From Ralstonia pickettii DTP0602 (lineage in GTDB: Bacteria > Pseudomonadota > Gammaproteobacteria > Burkholderiales > Burkholderiaceae): a stretch of DNA of 64,000 nt. Of this stretch, positions 43,066 to 52,191 are shown in pieces. Position 1 is the stretch's first letter. Each line of letters starts with the position of its first letter. The notes below the pieces were generated by a model. That model was given only the letters and a program-made list of their open reading frames with translations. It was not told where the DNA came from and searched no databases. The DNA is taken from assembly GCA_000471925.1 (NCBI GenBank), contig CP006668.1, positions 496,001 through 560,000 of the forward strand, given 5' to 3'. A program made the translations under genes and the position numbers.

Positions 43066-44433
43066 ATGAAACCACAGCAGTCCGGCTTGCCGGGGACGAT
43101 CGACGTCCAGGCGTTTATCGACAACCAGAGATTCTCCCCCTACCAATGGATGGTGCTCATCGTCTGCTTCCTGGTGGTGGTGGCCGATGGCTTCGACACT
43201 GCCGCGATCGGCTATGTGGCGCCATCGGTGACCAGGGAGTGGGGCGTTTCGAAGCTTGTCCTGGGCAATGTACTCAGCGCTTCGCTGGTCGGCCTTGCGC
43301 TGGGCGCGCTGATCGCGGGACCCTGCGCCGACAGGTTTGGGCGCAAGGCCGTGCTCTTTGTATCCGTGGTTGCCTTTGGGCTCTTCAGCCTGGCCACCGC
43401 TTCCGCGGCATCCGCCGCCGAGCTGTCCGGCTGGCGCTTCCTGACCGGCCTCGGGCTCGGCGCGGCGATTCCGAACGCGACCACGCTGCTGGCCGAATAC
43501 GCGCCGGCCAGGCGCCGCGCATTCCTGGTGAACAGTATGTTCTGCGGCTTTACGCTGGGGGCGGCGGGCGGCGGCTTCCTGGCCGCGCTCATCATTCCCG
43601 CATGGGGCTGGCGCAGCGTCTTTATCGTTGGCGGTGTGGCGCCGCTGGCTCTCGCCGTGCTGGTACTTGCGCTGCCGGAATCGATCCGGTTCATGGTGCT
43701 GCGCGACTGGCCAGCCGACAAGATCAGGACGGTGCTGCGGCGCATCGCAGGGTCGGCGGAAATCCATGCGTCCCGATTCACCTTGCCCGATGACCAGGCC
43801 GACAAGCTGCGCTCACCGCTCGCGCTGATCCTGTCGCTGCGATATCGCACCGGAACGCTCATGCTCTGGACCACCTACTTCCTCGGTGTGCTGGTCTTCT
43901 ACCTGGTGACCAGCTGGATGCCGACGCTCGTCAAGGAGGCCGGCGCGACCGTGGCCGAGGCCTCGCTGATTGCGGCGCTGTTCCCGCTGGGCGGCACGCT
44001 GGGCGCCATTGCCTGCGGCTGGCTGATGGATCGCATCGATCCGCATCGCGTGATCGGAGTGGCCTATTTCTTCACTGCCGTATTCACCCTGGCGATGGGG
44101 CAGGCGACCAGCGGGGCATACCTGACCATGTTGACCCCGATTGCCGGGCTGTTCATGGGGGCTGGGCTGGTCTCCATGCCAGCGCTGGCCGCTTCCTTCT
44201 ATCCCACCCACGGCCGTGCCTGCGGGGTGGGATGGATGCTGGGAATCGGGCGCTTCGGCGGCATCCTGGGCGCCGTTGCCGGCGGCACGCTGCTGCAGCT
44301 TGGCCTCGGTATGAGTTCGATTCTCAGCATCCTCGCGGTGCCGGCCCTGCTTGCAGCCGTGGCCGTCGCCTACAAGGGGTGGGCGGGCGCGGCGGAGACG
44401 CCGCTGCGGACGGGCTTTGCCAACGAAGCGTGA
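43066..44433 (+). CDS. AAHS-family aromatic acid:proton symporter (MFS)
   Basis: A 455-residue, 12-helix permease. Helix 1 contains VVVADGFDTAAIGYVAPSV, the loop 2-3 motif is GPCADRFGRKAVLF, and the second-half counterpart is GWLMDRIDPHRVIG. The DGFD motif in helix 1 is characteristic of the aromatic acid/H+ symporters such as PcaK and BenK. It probably imports the pathway acid. It lies between DUF302 and XdhC on the plus strand, downstream of TetR-type site C, which places it in the same regulon as the Mo-hydroxylase. Confidence 0.93.
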   Translation: MKPQQSGLPGTIDVQAFIDNQRFSPYQWMVLIVCFLVVVADGFDTAAIGYVAPSVTREWGVSKLVLGNVLSASLVGLALGALIAGPCADRFGRKAVLFVSVVAFGLFSLATASAASAAELSGWRFLTGLGLGAAIPNATTLLAEYAPARRRAFLVNSMFCGFTLGAAGGGFLAALIIPAWGWRSVFIVGGVAPLALAVLVLALPESIRFMVLRDWPADKIRTVLRRIAGSAEIHASRFTLPDDQADKLRSPLALILSLRYRTGTLMLWTTYFLGVLVFYLVTSWMPTLVKEAGATVAEASLIAALFPLGGTLGAIACGWLMDRIDPHRVIGVAYFFTAVFTLAMGQATSGAYLTMLTPIAGLFMGAGLVSMPALAASFYPTHGRACGVGWMLGIGRFGGILGAVAGGTLLQLGLGMSSILSILAVPALLAAVAVAYKGWAGAAETPLRTGFANEA

Positions 44434-44524
44434 CCACCTTGTGGCCCCGGGTGTTGATAACACATCAGCTTGCTACGCTCCCCGGGGCAGCGTACGCAGG
44501 CTGGACGGCAGGTGTGGAAGGATC

Positions 44525-45556
44525 ATGGAAAGCGTGGATCTCGAAGTCTTGAGAAGCTGTGTCCGCTGGCGGGAGCAGGGACACCGTTGCCTGCTGGTGA
44601 CGGTGGTCCGTACCTGGGGCTCGTCGCCGCGACCGGCGGGCGCGATGCTGGCTGTGCGTGACGACGGCCTGGTAGCGGGTTCGGTTTCGGGCGGCTGCAT
44701 CGAGGACGACATCATTGACCGAGCGCGCCGCGAAGGCATTCGCAACCGTGCTCCTGAGGCAATCAAGTACGGAATCAGCGCCGAGGAAGCCCACCGTTTT
44801 GGTCTTCCGTGCGGCGGCACCATCGAACTGGTGGCCGAACCGGTGTCCTCCGCAAGTGGATTGCGCGAACTGCTAAGCGCGGTGGAAGCCGGCCGACTGG
44901 TGACACGCATGCTCGACATGGCCACCGGCACCGCGACGCTTGGACCTGCCACGGCCACCGACGGCCTGGTGTTCGATGGCAAGTCCTTGTTGACGATCCA
45001 CGGGCCGCGCTATCGCATGCTGGTGATCGGCGCCGGGCAGCTCTCGAAATACCTCTGCGAGATCGCCGTCGGGCTCGGCTTCGATGTGACGGTGTGCGAC
45101 CCTCGCGAGGAATATACCGAGACTTGGACCATCGCCGGCGTCACCATGGTGCGCACCATGCCGGACGACACCGTGGTGGAGATGGCGCTGGACGAACGCT
45201 GCGCGGTCATCGCGCTGACACACGATCCCAAGCTGGACGACCTGGCACTGATGGAGGCGCTGCGCACCCCGGCCTTCTACGTTGGCGCACTGGGTTCGCG
45301 CCGCAACAACCAGGCACGGCGCGAGCGCCTGAAGGAGTTCGACCTGACCGGCTCGCAGCTGGCGCGGCTACATGGCCCGGCAGGCATCTATATCGGCAGC
45401 CGTACCCCACCGGAGATCGCAATTTCGATTCTGGCCGAGGTGCTGGCCGTCAGGAATCACGTCTCCTTGCCGGACGACCTGAAGGTGGAACGGGCGAAGT
45501 CAGCGTTGGCTACACCAGGAGATCTGCGTCAGCCCGGCGACCTCGTATGTGGCTGA
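44525..45556 (+). CDS. XdhC-family molybdenum cofactor insertion protein
   Basis: A 343-residue protein of the XdhC/CoxF family, which sulfurates the Mo cofactor and inserts it into xanthine dehydrogenase-type enzymes. The N-terminal XdhC_CoxI domain shows TVVRTWGSSPRPAGAMLAVR and GSVSGGCIEDDI; the C-terminal Rossmann part has YRMLVIGAGQLSKYLCEIAV and AVIALTHDPKLDDLALMEAL. It lies 91 bases after the transporter and is the expected helper for the 36477-40202 hydroxylase. ATG 44525 is used: a GGAAGGATC site precedes it and the conserved domain starts here. Confidence 0.93.
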   Translation: MESVDLEVLRSCVRWREQGHRCLLVTVVRTWGSSPRPAGAMLAVRDDGLVAGSVSGGCIEDDIIDRARREGIRNRAPEAIKYGISAEEAHRFGLPCGGTIELVAEPVSSASGLRELLSAVEAGRLVTRMLDMATGTATLGPATATDGLVFDGKSLLTIHGPRYRMLVIGAGQLSKYLCEIAVGLGFDVTVCDPREEYTETWTIAGVTMVRTMPDDTVVEMALDERCAVIALTHDPKLDDLALMEALRTPAFYVGALGSRRNNQARRERLKEFDLTGSQLARLHGPAGIYIGSRTPPEIAISILAEVLAVRNHVSLPDDLKVERAKSALATPGDLRQPGDLVCG

Positions 45557-45647
45557 GGTCCGCACCGGGCTGAACTCCAGATAATGGAGCAACGCCGCAG
45601 CCTGCCGAGTCAAGTGGTGGCAGCGGGAGTGTCCGGGCTCCTGTCGC

Positions 45648-48600
45648 TCACTCCGCGGAATACGAAATGACCGTGGAAGCTTCTGGATTCCTGTCTTCAG
45701 CATCCGCAGGAACCCTGATCCGGAACCAGATGGCGTACATCGCTGGCAGGAACACCAGAGTCAGCACCGTGCCGGCGAAGGTGCCGCCGATCAGCGTGTA
45801 GGCCAACGTTCCCCAGAACACAGAATGCGTCAGCGGGATAAAGGCAAAGATCGCCGCCAGCGCGGTCAGGATCACTGGCCGGGCACGTTGCACCGTCGCT
45901 TCGACGACAGCGTCGAATGGCGCCAGTCCCTCGCTCTTGTTCTGTTGGATCTGCATGATCAGGATCAGCGTATTGCGCATCAGGATCCCAGACAGCGCGA
46001 TCAGGCCGACCAGGGCATTGATGCCGAACGGCTGCTGGAACAGCAGCAAGGTCGGCACCACGCCGATCAGTCCCAGCGGGCTGGTGGCAAACACCATGAC
46101 CATGGCCGAGATCGAGCGCACCTGCAGGATGATGATCAACAGGGTCAAGGCAAGCATGATCGGGAACAACGGCAGCAGTGCCTTGGTTGCCTTGTCCGAT
46201 TCCTCGATGGCGCCTGCCTGCTCGATCCGGTAGCCGGCCGGCAGTTTGGCGATGATTGGCTCCAGTTGCTTCAGCATGGCCGTGGACACATCTGGCGGCT
46301 GCAGCCCCTCGGCAATGTCGCCGCGCACCGTGATGGTCGGCGTGCGGTCGCGTCGGCGCAGGATCGGGTCTTCCATGCGCACATCGACAGTGCCTACCTG
46401 CGAAAGCGGAACACGCTGTCCTGCGGCGCCGATCAGCGTGAAGCCGGCGATCTTCTCCGGGTCCAGGCGTATGTCTCCCGCCGCGCGCGCAAGGACCTGC
46501 ACCGAGCGAATGTCTTCACGGACTTCGGTGACGGGCAAGCCGCTGAGCAGGAACTGGAGTTGCTGCGCGACCCCGCTGGAAGTCAGGCCGACCGCCTGCA
46601 GCCGATCCTGCTGAAGCGTAAAGTGCAGGGCGGGCGTGCGCTGTCCCCAGTCCGTATTGACGGTTCGCATCAGCGGGCTGGTGTCCATCACCCGTCGCAC
46701 GTCCGCCGCAATCGCACGCAGCTTGTCCGGGTCCGGCCCCGCGACACGGAATGCCACCGGGAACGGCGAGTACGGGCCGAACACCAGCTGGCTGACGCGC
46801 ACGCGCGCCTCCGGTGCCAGTCCGTCAGCGATGGCCTGGCGCAGCCTGAACTTAAGGGCCTCGCGTTCGTCCGGGTTCTCTGTCCGCACGATGATCTTCG
46901 CAAAGGAGGGGTCCGGCAGCTCGGGTGACATGGCAAGGTAGAAGCGGGGCGCACCCTGACCGATGTAGGCCGTAACAATCTTCGCCTCCGCCTGTTTGGC
47001 GAGCCAGGCTTCGACCTTAGCCGTGGCCGCGCTGGTCTGGCCGATGGAAGCGCCATAAGGCATCTGGACTTCGACCAGCACCTCGGGGCGGTCGGAAGTC
47101 GGGAAGAATTGCTTCTTCACCATGTCCATGCCAAGCACGGCCACCGCGAAGCCGCCCACCACGACGCCGGCGACGATCCACTTGCGCTGGATGACGCGCC
47201 CCAGCAGCCGGCGGAAGCGGTTGTAGTTCGGGGTGCCATAGATGGCATCGTGGCCGCCGTCGGCCTTGCTGATCTCCGGGAGCAGCTTGACACCCAGGTA
47301 AGGCGTGAAGGCGACGGCGACGAGCCAGGATGCGATCAGTGCGATGCCCACGATCCAGAACATGTTGCTGGTGTATTCGCCGGCCGTGGAACGGGCAAAG
47401 CCATTGGGCATGAAGCCGATCGCGGTCACCAGGGTGCCGGACAGCATCGGCGCGGCGGTGTGGCTCCAGGCATAGGCGGATGCGGCAATGCGGCTGTAGC
47501 CTTCCTCCATCTTCACCACCATCATTTCAATGGCGATGATGGCGTCGTCCACCAGCAGGCCCAGCGCCAGGATCAGCGCTCCCAGGGTGATGCGGTCGAA
47601 GTTCTTGCCAGTTGCGGCCATGACCACGAACACGGCGGCCAGCGTCAGCGGCACGGCCGCCGCGACGACGATGCCCACGCGCCAGCCCATGCTCAGGAAA
47701 CTCACCACCAGGACCACGAGCAGGGCGACGAAGAACTTGACCATAAACTCATCGACCGAGGAACTGATGTTGACTGACTGATCGGTCACCTTGGTCAGGC
47801 TCATGCCCAGTGGCAATTCGGCATTGATGGCCGTGACTTCCGTATCCAGCGCCTTGCCCAGATCCAGGCCGTTCCAGCCGTCGCGCATCACGATGCCCAG
47901 CAGCAGTGCGGGTTCGCGGTTATTGCGGATCTGGAATGTCGCGGGGTCCTCGTACCCTCGCTCAACCGTGGCGACATCCGACAGCTTCAGGGTCCGCCCC
48001 TGTGCCACCACCGGCGTGTCACGGATTTTCTGGAGCTTGTCGAAGGCGCCGTCGAGGCGAATGAACACCTGGGGACCCGCGGTGTCGATCGACCCGGCGG
48101 GCGTGAGGGCATTCTGGCCGTTGAGGGCCGCGAAGATGTCCTGTGGCGAGACGCCCAGCGTGGCCAGGCGGTCATGGGAAAAGGCCACGAAGATGCGTTC
48201 GGACTGTTCTCCGATGATGTTCACCTTCTTCACGCCCGGCACGTGCAGCAGGCGCTGACGCTGTGCTTCGGCGTCGCGGACCAGCAGCCGCTGTGGCTCG
48301 CCTTTGGCCTTCAACGCGAACAGGGCGAAGGTCACGTCCGAATACTCGTCGTTCACGATGGGGCCGATGACACCGGCAGGCAGATTGCCCGACTCGTCCC
48401 TGATCTTTTTTCGCGCCTGGTAGAACTCTTCCTGGACCTCCGAAGGCGGTGTGCTATCGAGCAGGGTCAATGTGGTGAACGCCAGGCCGGGCCGGGTGTA
48501 GGTTTCCGTGCGGTCGTACCAGCGCAGCTCCTGCATGCGCTTTTCCAGCCGTTCCGCCACCTGGTCCTGCATCTCCTGCGCCGTGGCCCCCGGCCAGGCG

Positions 48601-48755
48601 GTGATGACAGTCATGGTCTTCACCGTGAAGGCGGGATCTTCCGCCCGGCCCAGCTGGAAGAACGCGAGAACGCCCGCCAGCGACACCAGGATGATCAGGA
48701 ACAGCGTGACAGAGCGTTCACGGACAGCGAGTGCGGAAAGGTTGAAGCCACTCAT
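45648..48755 (-). CDS. RND efflux permease (AcrB/MdtB-like)
   Basis: A 1035-residue inner-membrane proton-driven transporter. The N-terminal helix (RSVTLFLIILVSLAGVLAFF), the porter domain, and the helix-4 proton-relay aspartates in ALGLLVDDAIIAIEMMV identify the class; the C-terminal half repeats the fold (INALVGLIALSGILMRNTLI). Its start overlaps the adaptor stop codon by 4 bases. With the adaptor (48752) and NodT channel (50671) it forms a complete tripartite pump under the TetR at 49969. Substrate unknown. Confidence 0.95.
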   Translation of the reverse strand: MSGFNLSALAVRERSVTLFLIILVSLAGVLAFFQLGRAEDPAFTVKTMTVITAWPGATAQEMQDQVAERLEKRMQELRWYDRTETYTRPGLAFTTLTLLDSTPPSEVQEEFYQARKKIRDESGNLPAGVIGPIVNDEYSDVTFALFALKAKGEPQRLLVRDAEAQRQRLLHVPGVKKVNIIGEQSERIFVAFSHDRLATLGVSPQDIFAALNGQNALTPAGSIDTAGPQVFIRLDGAFDKLQKIRDTPVVAQGRTLKLSDVATVERGYEDPATFQIRNNREPALLLGIVMRDGWNGLDLGKALDTEVTAINAELPLGMSLTKVTDQSVNISSSVDEFMVKFFVALLVVLVVSFLSMGWRVGIVVAAAVPLTLAAVFVVMAATGKNFDRITLGALILALGLLVDDAIIAIEMMVVKMEEGYSRIAASAYAWSHTAAPMLSGTLVTAIGFMPNGFARSTAGEYTSNMFWIVGIALIASWLVAVAFTPYLGVKLLPEISKADGGHDAIYGTPNYNRFRRLLGRVIQRKWIVAGVVVGGFAVAVLGMDMVKKQFFPTSDRPEVLVEVQMPYGASIGQTSAATAKVEAWLAKQAEAKIVTAYIGQGAPRFYLAMSPELPDPSFAKIIVRTENPDEREALKFRLRQAIADGLAPEARVRVSQLVFGPYSPFPVAFRVAGPDPDKLRAIAADVRRVMDTSPLMRTVNTDWGQRTPALHFTLQQDRLQAVGLTSSGVAQQLQFLLSGLPVTEVREDIRSVQVLARAAGDIRLDPEKIAGFTLIGAAGQRVPLSQVGTVDVRMEDPILRRRDRTPTITVRGDIAEGLQPPDVSTAMLKQLEPIIAKLPAGYRIEQAGAIEESDKATKALLPLFPIMLALTLLIIILQVRSISAMVMVFATSPLGLIGVVPTLLLFQQPFGINALVGLIALSGILMRNTLILIMQIQQNKSEGLAPFDAVVEATVQRARPVILTALAAIFAFIPLTHSVFWGTLAYTLIGGTFAGTVLTLVFLPAMYAIWFRIRVPADAEDRNPEASTVISYSAE

Positions 48756-49876
48756 TGCTGCACTCCCTGACCAGACATCGGACCGGGTCCGCTTTTGTGT
48801 GCCGCGATGCGTACCTGCTCGCCTTCGCGCAGGAGATGGGCGCCGAGAGCAACGATCCGGTCCCCGATCCTGAGCTCACCCGCGACCCGCGCGGCATCGT
48901 CATCCAGGCTGTGAATCTTTACCGGGCGCCAGGTGACGCGATTGAGCTTGCCCTCAAGCACCCACACGCCCGGGCCTTTGCCCGGATCGAAGAGCGCGCC
49001 GATCGGCACCTGCAGATCGGCTTGCGTCGATGCGCGGCCTTCCGGGATCTGGATGGTGACGGTCGCGCCGAGCGGGGCATCGGCCAGCGCGCCCTCCAGT
49101 ACGTACCGCGCTTCGTACGTGCGGGTGAGCCGGTCCGCCGAATCCGAAAGCTGCCTGAGTCTGGCCGGTACGGTCATCGTGTCCTTGCCATAAAGCGTGG
49201 CCTGTCCGACGGAGCCCACAGCGGGGCGCAAGGTTTCCGGCAGGTGAACGATGGCTTCGCGGCGGCCGGCATGCGCCACGCGTACCACGACCTGGCCGGC
49301 ATTGACCACCTGTCCGGCATCGGCCAGCGTCTCCACGACAACGCCGTCGGCGTCGGCGAGCAAGACCGCGTAGCCGGTTGCATTCCTTGCCACATCAGCC
49401 TGGGCTTCTGCTGCGTTGAGCTGCGCCCTGGCCGATTCCGCCGCGGCCTTGATCTGGTCATAGGCCGAGGCCGATACGGCGCCGGACGCCACCAGGTCGC
49501 GATACCTGGCCTCGTCGTCCCCTGTTTGCCTGGCCCGTGCCCTGGCGGCCACGACCGCCTCCTGCTGTGCGTGCGCCGCCAGCTTCAGGTCGTTCGGGTC
49601 GATGCGCATGAGCGGCTGACCGCGCTTGACGGTCTGGCCCGCATCGACAAGACGCTCCAGTACTTTTCCCGAGACACGAAAGCCCAGATCACCCTGGACC
49701 CGGGCGGCAACGGTTCCCGTGAATGCCCGCGACGCGGCGGATGGGCTTTGAACAATTCCAACTCTGACCAGCGGAGCCTGCGTGCGCGGATCGGGCTGCG
49801 CTTTCTCGCCGCAGGCGGCGAGTACAAGCGGCACCAGGCACGCAGTGGCGGATAAGGCAATTCGGCGCGGAAGCAT
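48752..49876 (-). CDS. RND periplasmic adaptor lipoprotein
   Basis: A 374-residue membrane fusion protein with lipobox LVLAAC (Cys 22). The barrel-sandwich starts at AASRAFTGTVAARVQGDLGF, then a short helical hairpin (AHAQQEAVVAARARARQTGD), the lipoyl return (VLLADADGVVVETLADAGQV) and a beta-barrel. It connects the RND permease to the outer-membrane channel. A near-perfect operator (49914-49945) lies just upstream, between this gene and the tetR gene. Confidence 0.94.
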   Translation of the reverse strand: MLPRRIALSATACLVPLVLAACGEKAQPDPRTQAPLVRVGIVQSPSAASRAFTGTVAARVQGDLGFRVSGKVLERLVDAGQTVKRGQPLMRIDPNDLKLAAHAQQEAVVAARARARQTGDDEARYRDLVASGAVSASAYDQIKAAAESARAQLNAAEAQADVARNATGYAVLLADADGVVVETLADAGQVVNAGQVVVRVAHAGRREAIVHLPETLRPAVGSVGQATLYGKDTMTVPARLRQLSDSADRLTRTYEARYVLEGALADAPLGATVTIQIPEGRASTQADLQVPIGALFDPGKGPGVWVLEGKLNRVTWRPVKIHSLDDDAARVAGELRIGDRIVALGAHLLREGEQVRIAAHKSGPGPMSGQGVQQ

Positions 49877-49913
49877 ACGGTCCTCTCCTACAAGACAGGA
49901 CCTGGATTATTGT

Positions 49914-49945
49914 TTTTGTGACCATATTAGTCAATGGTCACAAAA
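49914..49945. promoter_or_regulatory. Operator of the RND pump genes
   Basis: TTTTGTGACCAT (49914-49925) and ATGGTCACAAAA (49934-49945) form a perfect 12-bp inverted repeat with an 8-base spacer. It is upstream of the adaptor start and downstream of the tetR stop. A related 26-bp version is at 50625-50650. Confidence 0.8.
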
Positions 49946-49968
49946 CAGAGAATCATCAAACGTGCTTC

Positions 49969-50586
49969 TTAAGGCGCGAGGCTGCGCAGTATCAGGCTGG
50001 AAAGCTGCACATGGGCTTCCGCAGCAAGATCGAGGTTGTGCTGTAGCAGCAGGGGATCGATGTAAGGACGCATGACGAGATAGATGCCATTGGCCGTCTC
50101 GTCCAGCGGCGTCTTGCGCTCGAACTCGCCGGACCTGCGCCCCTCCAGGACAATCTGCACGACGACTTGCCTGATGTGATCCTCGTAGGCGCGAACAGGC
50201 TGCCAGCGCTCCTGGGCCGCCGCCGAAGCAATGGCGTAGAGCTTGCGGTCCTGGAAAAACAGGCGGGCGCCCGCCTCCACCAGTACCTTGAACAGGCGTC
50301 GCAACCGCTCGGAAGCTGTCGGGAGTTCCGTAATGGCCACATCGACCTCGTTCGTGATGGCGCTCAGGCAGTTAGCGCAAATCACTTCGCCGATGGCCTG
50401 CTTGGAATCGAAGAACTTGTAGATGTAGGCCTTGGAAAAGCCGATCGCCTTGGCCAGGTCGGAAACCGTGGTCTTCTCATAGCCATAGAGGCTGAAGTGC
50501 TCGGTAGCTGCCTCCACGATCTGGGAGCGGACATTGTGATCGGCAGGTCCCCGCGAGGAAGGGGCAATGGGTGTGGTTTCGGTCAT
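49969..50586 (-). CDS. TetR-family repressor of the RND pump
   Basis: A 205-residue regulator. The DNA-binding region is ATEHFSLYGYEKTTVSDLAK followed by AIGFSKAYIYKFFDSKQAIG; the C-terminal domain resembles that of AcrR-type pump repressors. It is divergent from the NodT gene and transcribed towards the adaptor/permease genes. The GTGAC/GTCAC palindromes on both sides are its expected targets, so it should repress itself and both pump units. Confidence 0.93.
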   Translation of the reverse strand: MTETTPIAPSSRGPADHNVRSQIVEAATEHFSLYGYEKTTVSDLAKAIGFSKAYIYKFFDSKQAIGEVICANCLSAITNEVDVAITELPTASERLRRLFKVLVEAGARLFFQDRKLYAIASAAAQERWQPVRAYEDHIRQVVVQIVLEGRRSGEFERKTPLDETANGIYLVMRPYIDPLLLQHNLDLAAEAHVQLSSLILRSLAP

Positions 50587-50624
50587 GCGGTCAGATTACT
50601 GCGACGAACGCCTATTGACAACTA

Positions 50625-50650
50625 GTGACCAATTTATAATATAGTCACAA
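50625..50650. promoter_or_regulatory. Second operator, before the NodT gene
   Basis: GTGACC and GTCACAA half-sites with the same spacing as 49914-49945; the 26-bp cores agree closely when one is reversed. It lies between the divergent tetR and NodT genes and overlaps the likely promoter (TTGACA at 50615-50620). Confidence 0.75.
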
Positions 50651-50670
50651 CTCCTCTTCCTCAGGTTTCG

Positions 50671-52125
50671 GTGACGCCCATGCTTTCCCATCGCTTTCTT
50701 ACCCTTGTGCTGAGTGTCGGCGTATCAGCAGGTTGTGCAGTCGGCCCGGACTACAGAAAGCCGGACGCCCCCGTCCCTGCGCACTATCTGGGACAGCCCG
50801 GGCTCGAACAAAGGCAGGCGTCATCCCCGGCAGATCTCGCCAGGTGGTGGGAGGGATTCGGCGATCCGCTGCTGACCCGCCTGGTGTCGTTGGCATTGGA
50901 TCAGAACCTGGACCTGGCGCAGGCGTCAGCGCGCGTCGCGCAGGCGCGCGCCGGGCTCGGCCTGGCCAATGCGGCCTTGCTGCCTTCGGTCAGCGCCAGC
51001 GCGCAGGCCGCAAGAACGTATCAGTCGATCGAGACCCCGCTCGGGCAGCTGCTCAATGCAACGCCCGGCTTTGACCGGTATGGCAACAGCTATGAGGCAA
51101 ACCTCGGCGCCACCTGGGAACTGGATGTATTCGGGGGCCTGCGCCGCGGGCGGGAAGCCGCGCTGGCTGAGTACCAGGCATCGGAAGCCGGTGCAACGGC
51201 GACTCGTCTGGCTGTGGCCGCGCAAACCGCAGACCTCTATATCAGCGTGCGCGGCCTGCAGTCCCGCCTTGCCATCGCCAGGCAGCAAGTCCAGACGCAA
51301 CAGAAGCTGGTCTCGACGGTCAACCTTCTCTACAGCAAAGGACTTGCAGCGGAACTGGAAGTACGACAGGCCGAGGGCGCGCTCGCCGAGGTTCGCGCTA
51401 CCGTCCCGGTGCTTGAGGCGGGACTCGATGCCGCGCTGAATGCGCTGGACGTGATGCTGGGTGTTCCGCCCGGCACGTATCGCACCGAACTGGCTGATAC
51501 CAAAGCGATTCCCGTCGCACCGCAGCTCACCGGCACGGGCTCGCCTGCGGATCTGCTGCGGCGCAGACCCGATCTCATCGTGGCGGAGCGCCGCCTGGCG
51601 GCAGCCAATGCACGCATCGGTGTAGCCATTGCGGAGTACTACCCCAAATTCTCGCTCAGTGCCTTGCTGGGCAGCGCCACATCCGTAGCGAGCGGGAACC
51701 TCTTTTCTGCCGGTGCGAGCCAGGCGGCCGGCGTGCTGGGCTTGCGCTGGCGCCTGTTCGATTTCGGCCGCATCGATGCACAGATCGACGTGGCTCGAGG
51801 CCAGGAAGCAGAAGCCCTGGCTGCATACCGTCAGGCTGTGCTGCGAGCGACCGAGGATGTCGAAAATGCCTTCTCCGCGCTGATCAAGCGTGAAGACCAG
51901 TCCGGCACGTTGGCACAAGGCGAAACATCGCTTACCCAAGCGAGAAACGCCTCATTTGCCGCCTACCAGAAAGGCGTTGTCCGCCTGATCGAGGTTCTGC
52001 ATGCCGACGAGCGCCTTCTGCGGACGTCCGATGCAAGGGCACAGGCACAGACCGAATCAGCCCGCGCCGCCGTAGCAGCGTTCAAGGCGCTCGGCGGCGG
52101 GTGGACGCCGGTAAATGCCTCATAG
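50671..52125 (+). CDS. NodT-family outer-membrane efflux lipoprotein
   Basis: A 484-residue TolC-like channel subunit with lipobox VSAGC (Cys 22) and VGPDYRKPDAP after it. Repeated helical hairpins are visible (LDLAQASARVAQARAGLGLA, RRPDLIVAERRLAAANARIG, RWRLFDFGRIDAQIDVARG). It is similar to the NodT at 21860 but belongs to the RND set. The GTG at 50671 has a well-spaced AGG; ATG 50680 is the alternative. It is divergent from tetR. Confidence 0.94.
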   Translation: MTPMLSHRFLTLVLSVGVSAGCAVGPDYRKPDAPVPAHYLGQPGLEQRQASSPADLARWWEGFGDPLLTRLVSLALDQNLDLAQASARVAQARAGLGLANAALLPSVSASAQAARTYQSIETPLGQLLNATPGFDRYGNSYEANLGATWELDVFGGLRRGREAALAEYQASEAGATATRLAVAAQTADLYISVRGLQSRLAIARQQVQTQQKLVSTVNLLYSKGLAAELEVRQAEGALAEVRATVPVLEAGLDAALNALDVMLGVPPGTYRTELADTKAIPVAPQLTGTGSPADLLRRRPDLIVAERRLAAANARIGVAIAEYYPKFSLSALLGSATSVASGNLFSAGASQAAGVLGLRWRLFDFGRIDAQIDVARGQEAEALAAYRQAVLRATEDVENAFSALIKREDQSGTLAQGETSLTQARNASFAAYQKGVVRLIEVLHADERLLRTSDARAQAQTESARAAVAAFKALGGGWTPVNAS

Positions 52126-52191
52126 GGCAATACCTGGTATGCGGCATTCAGTGAGGGGCAAGAGTCCGATCCGCCGACGCGGCGCATGCGC

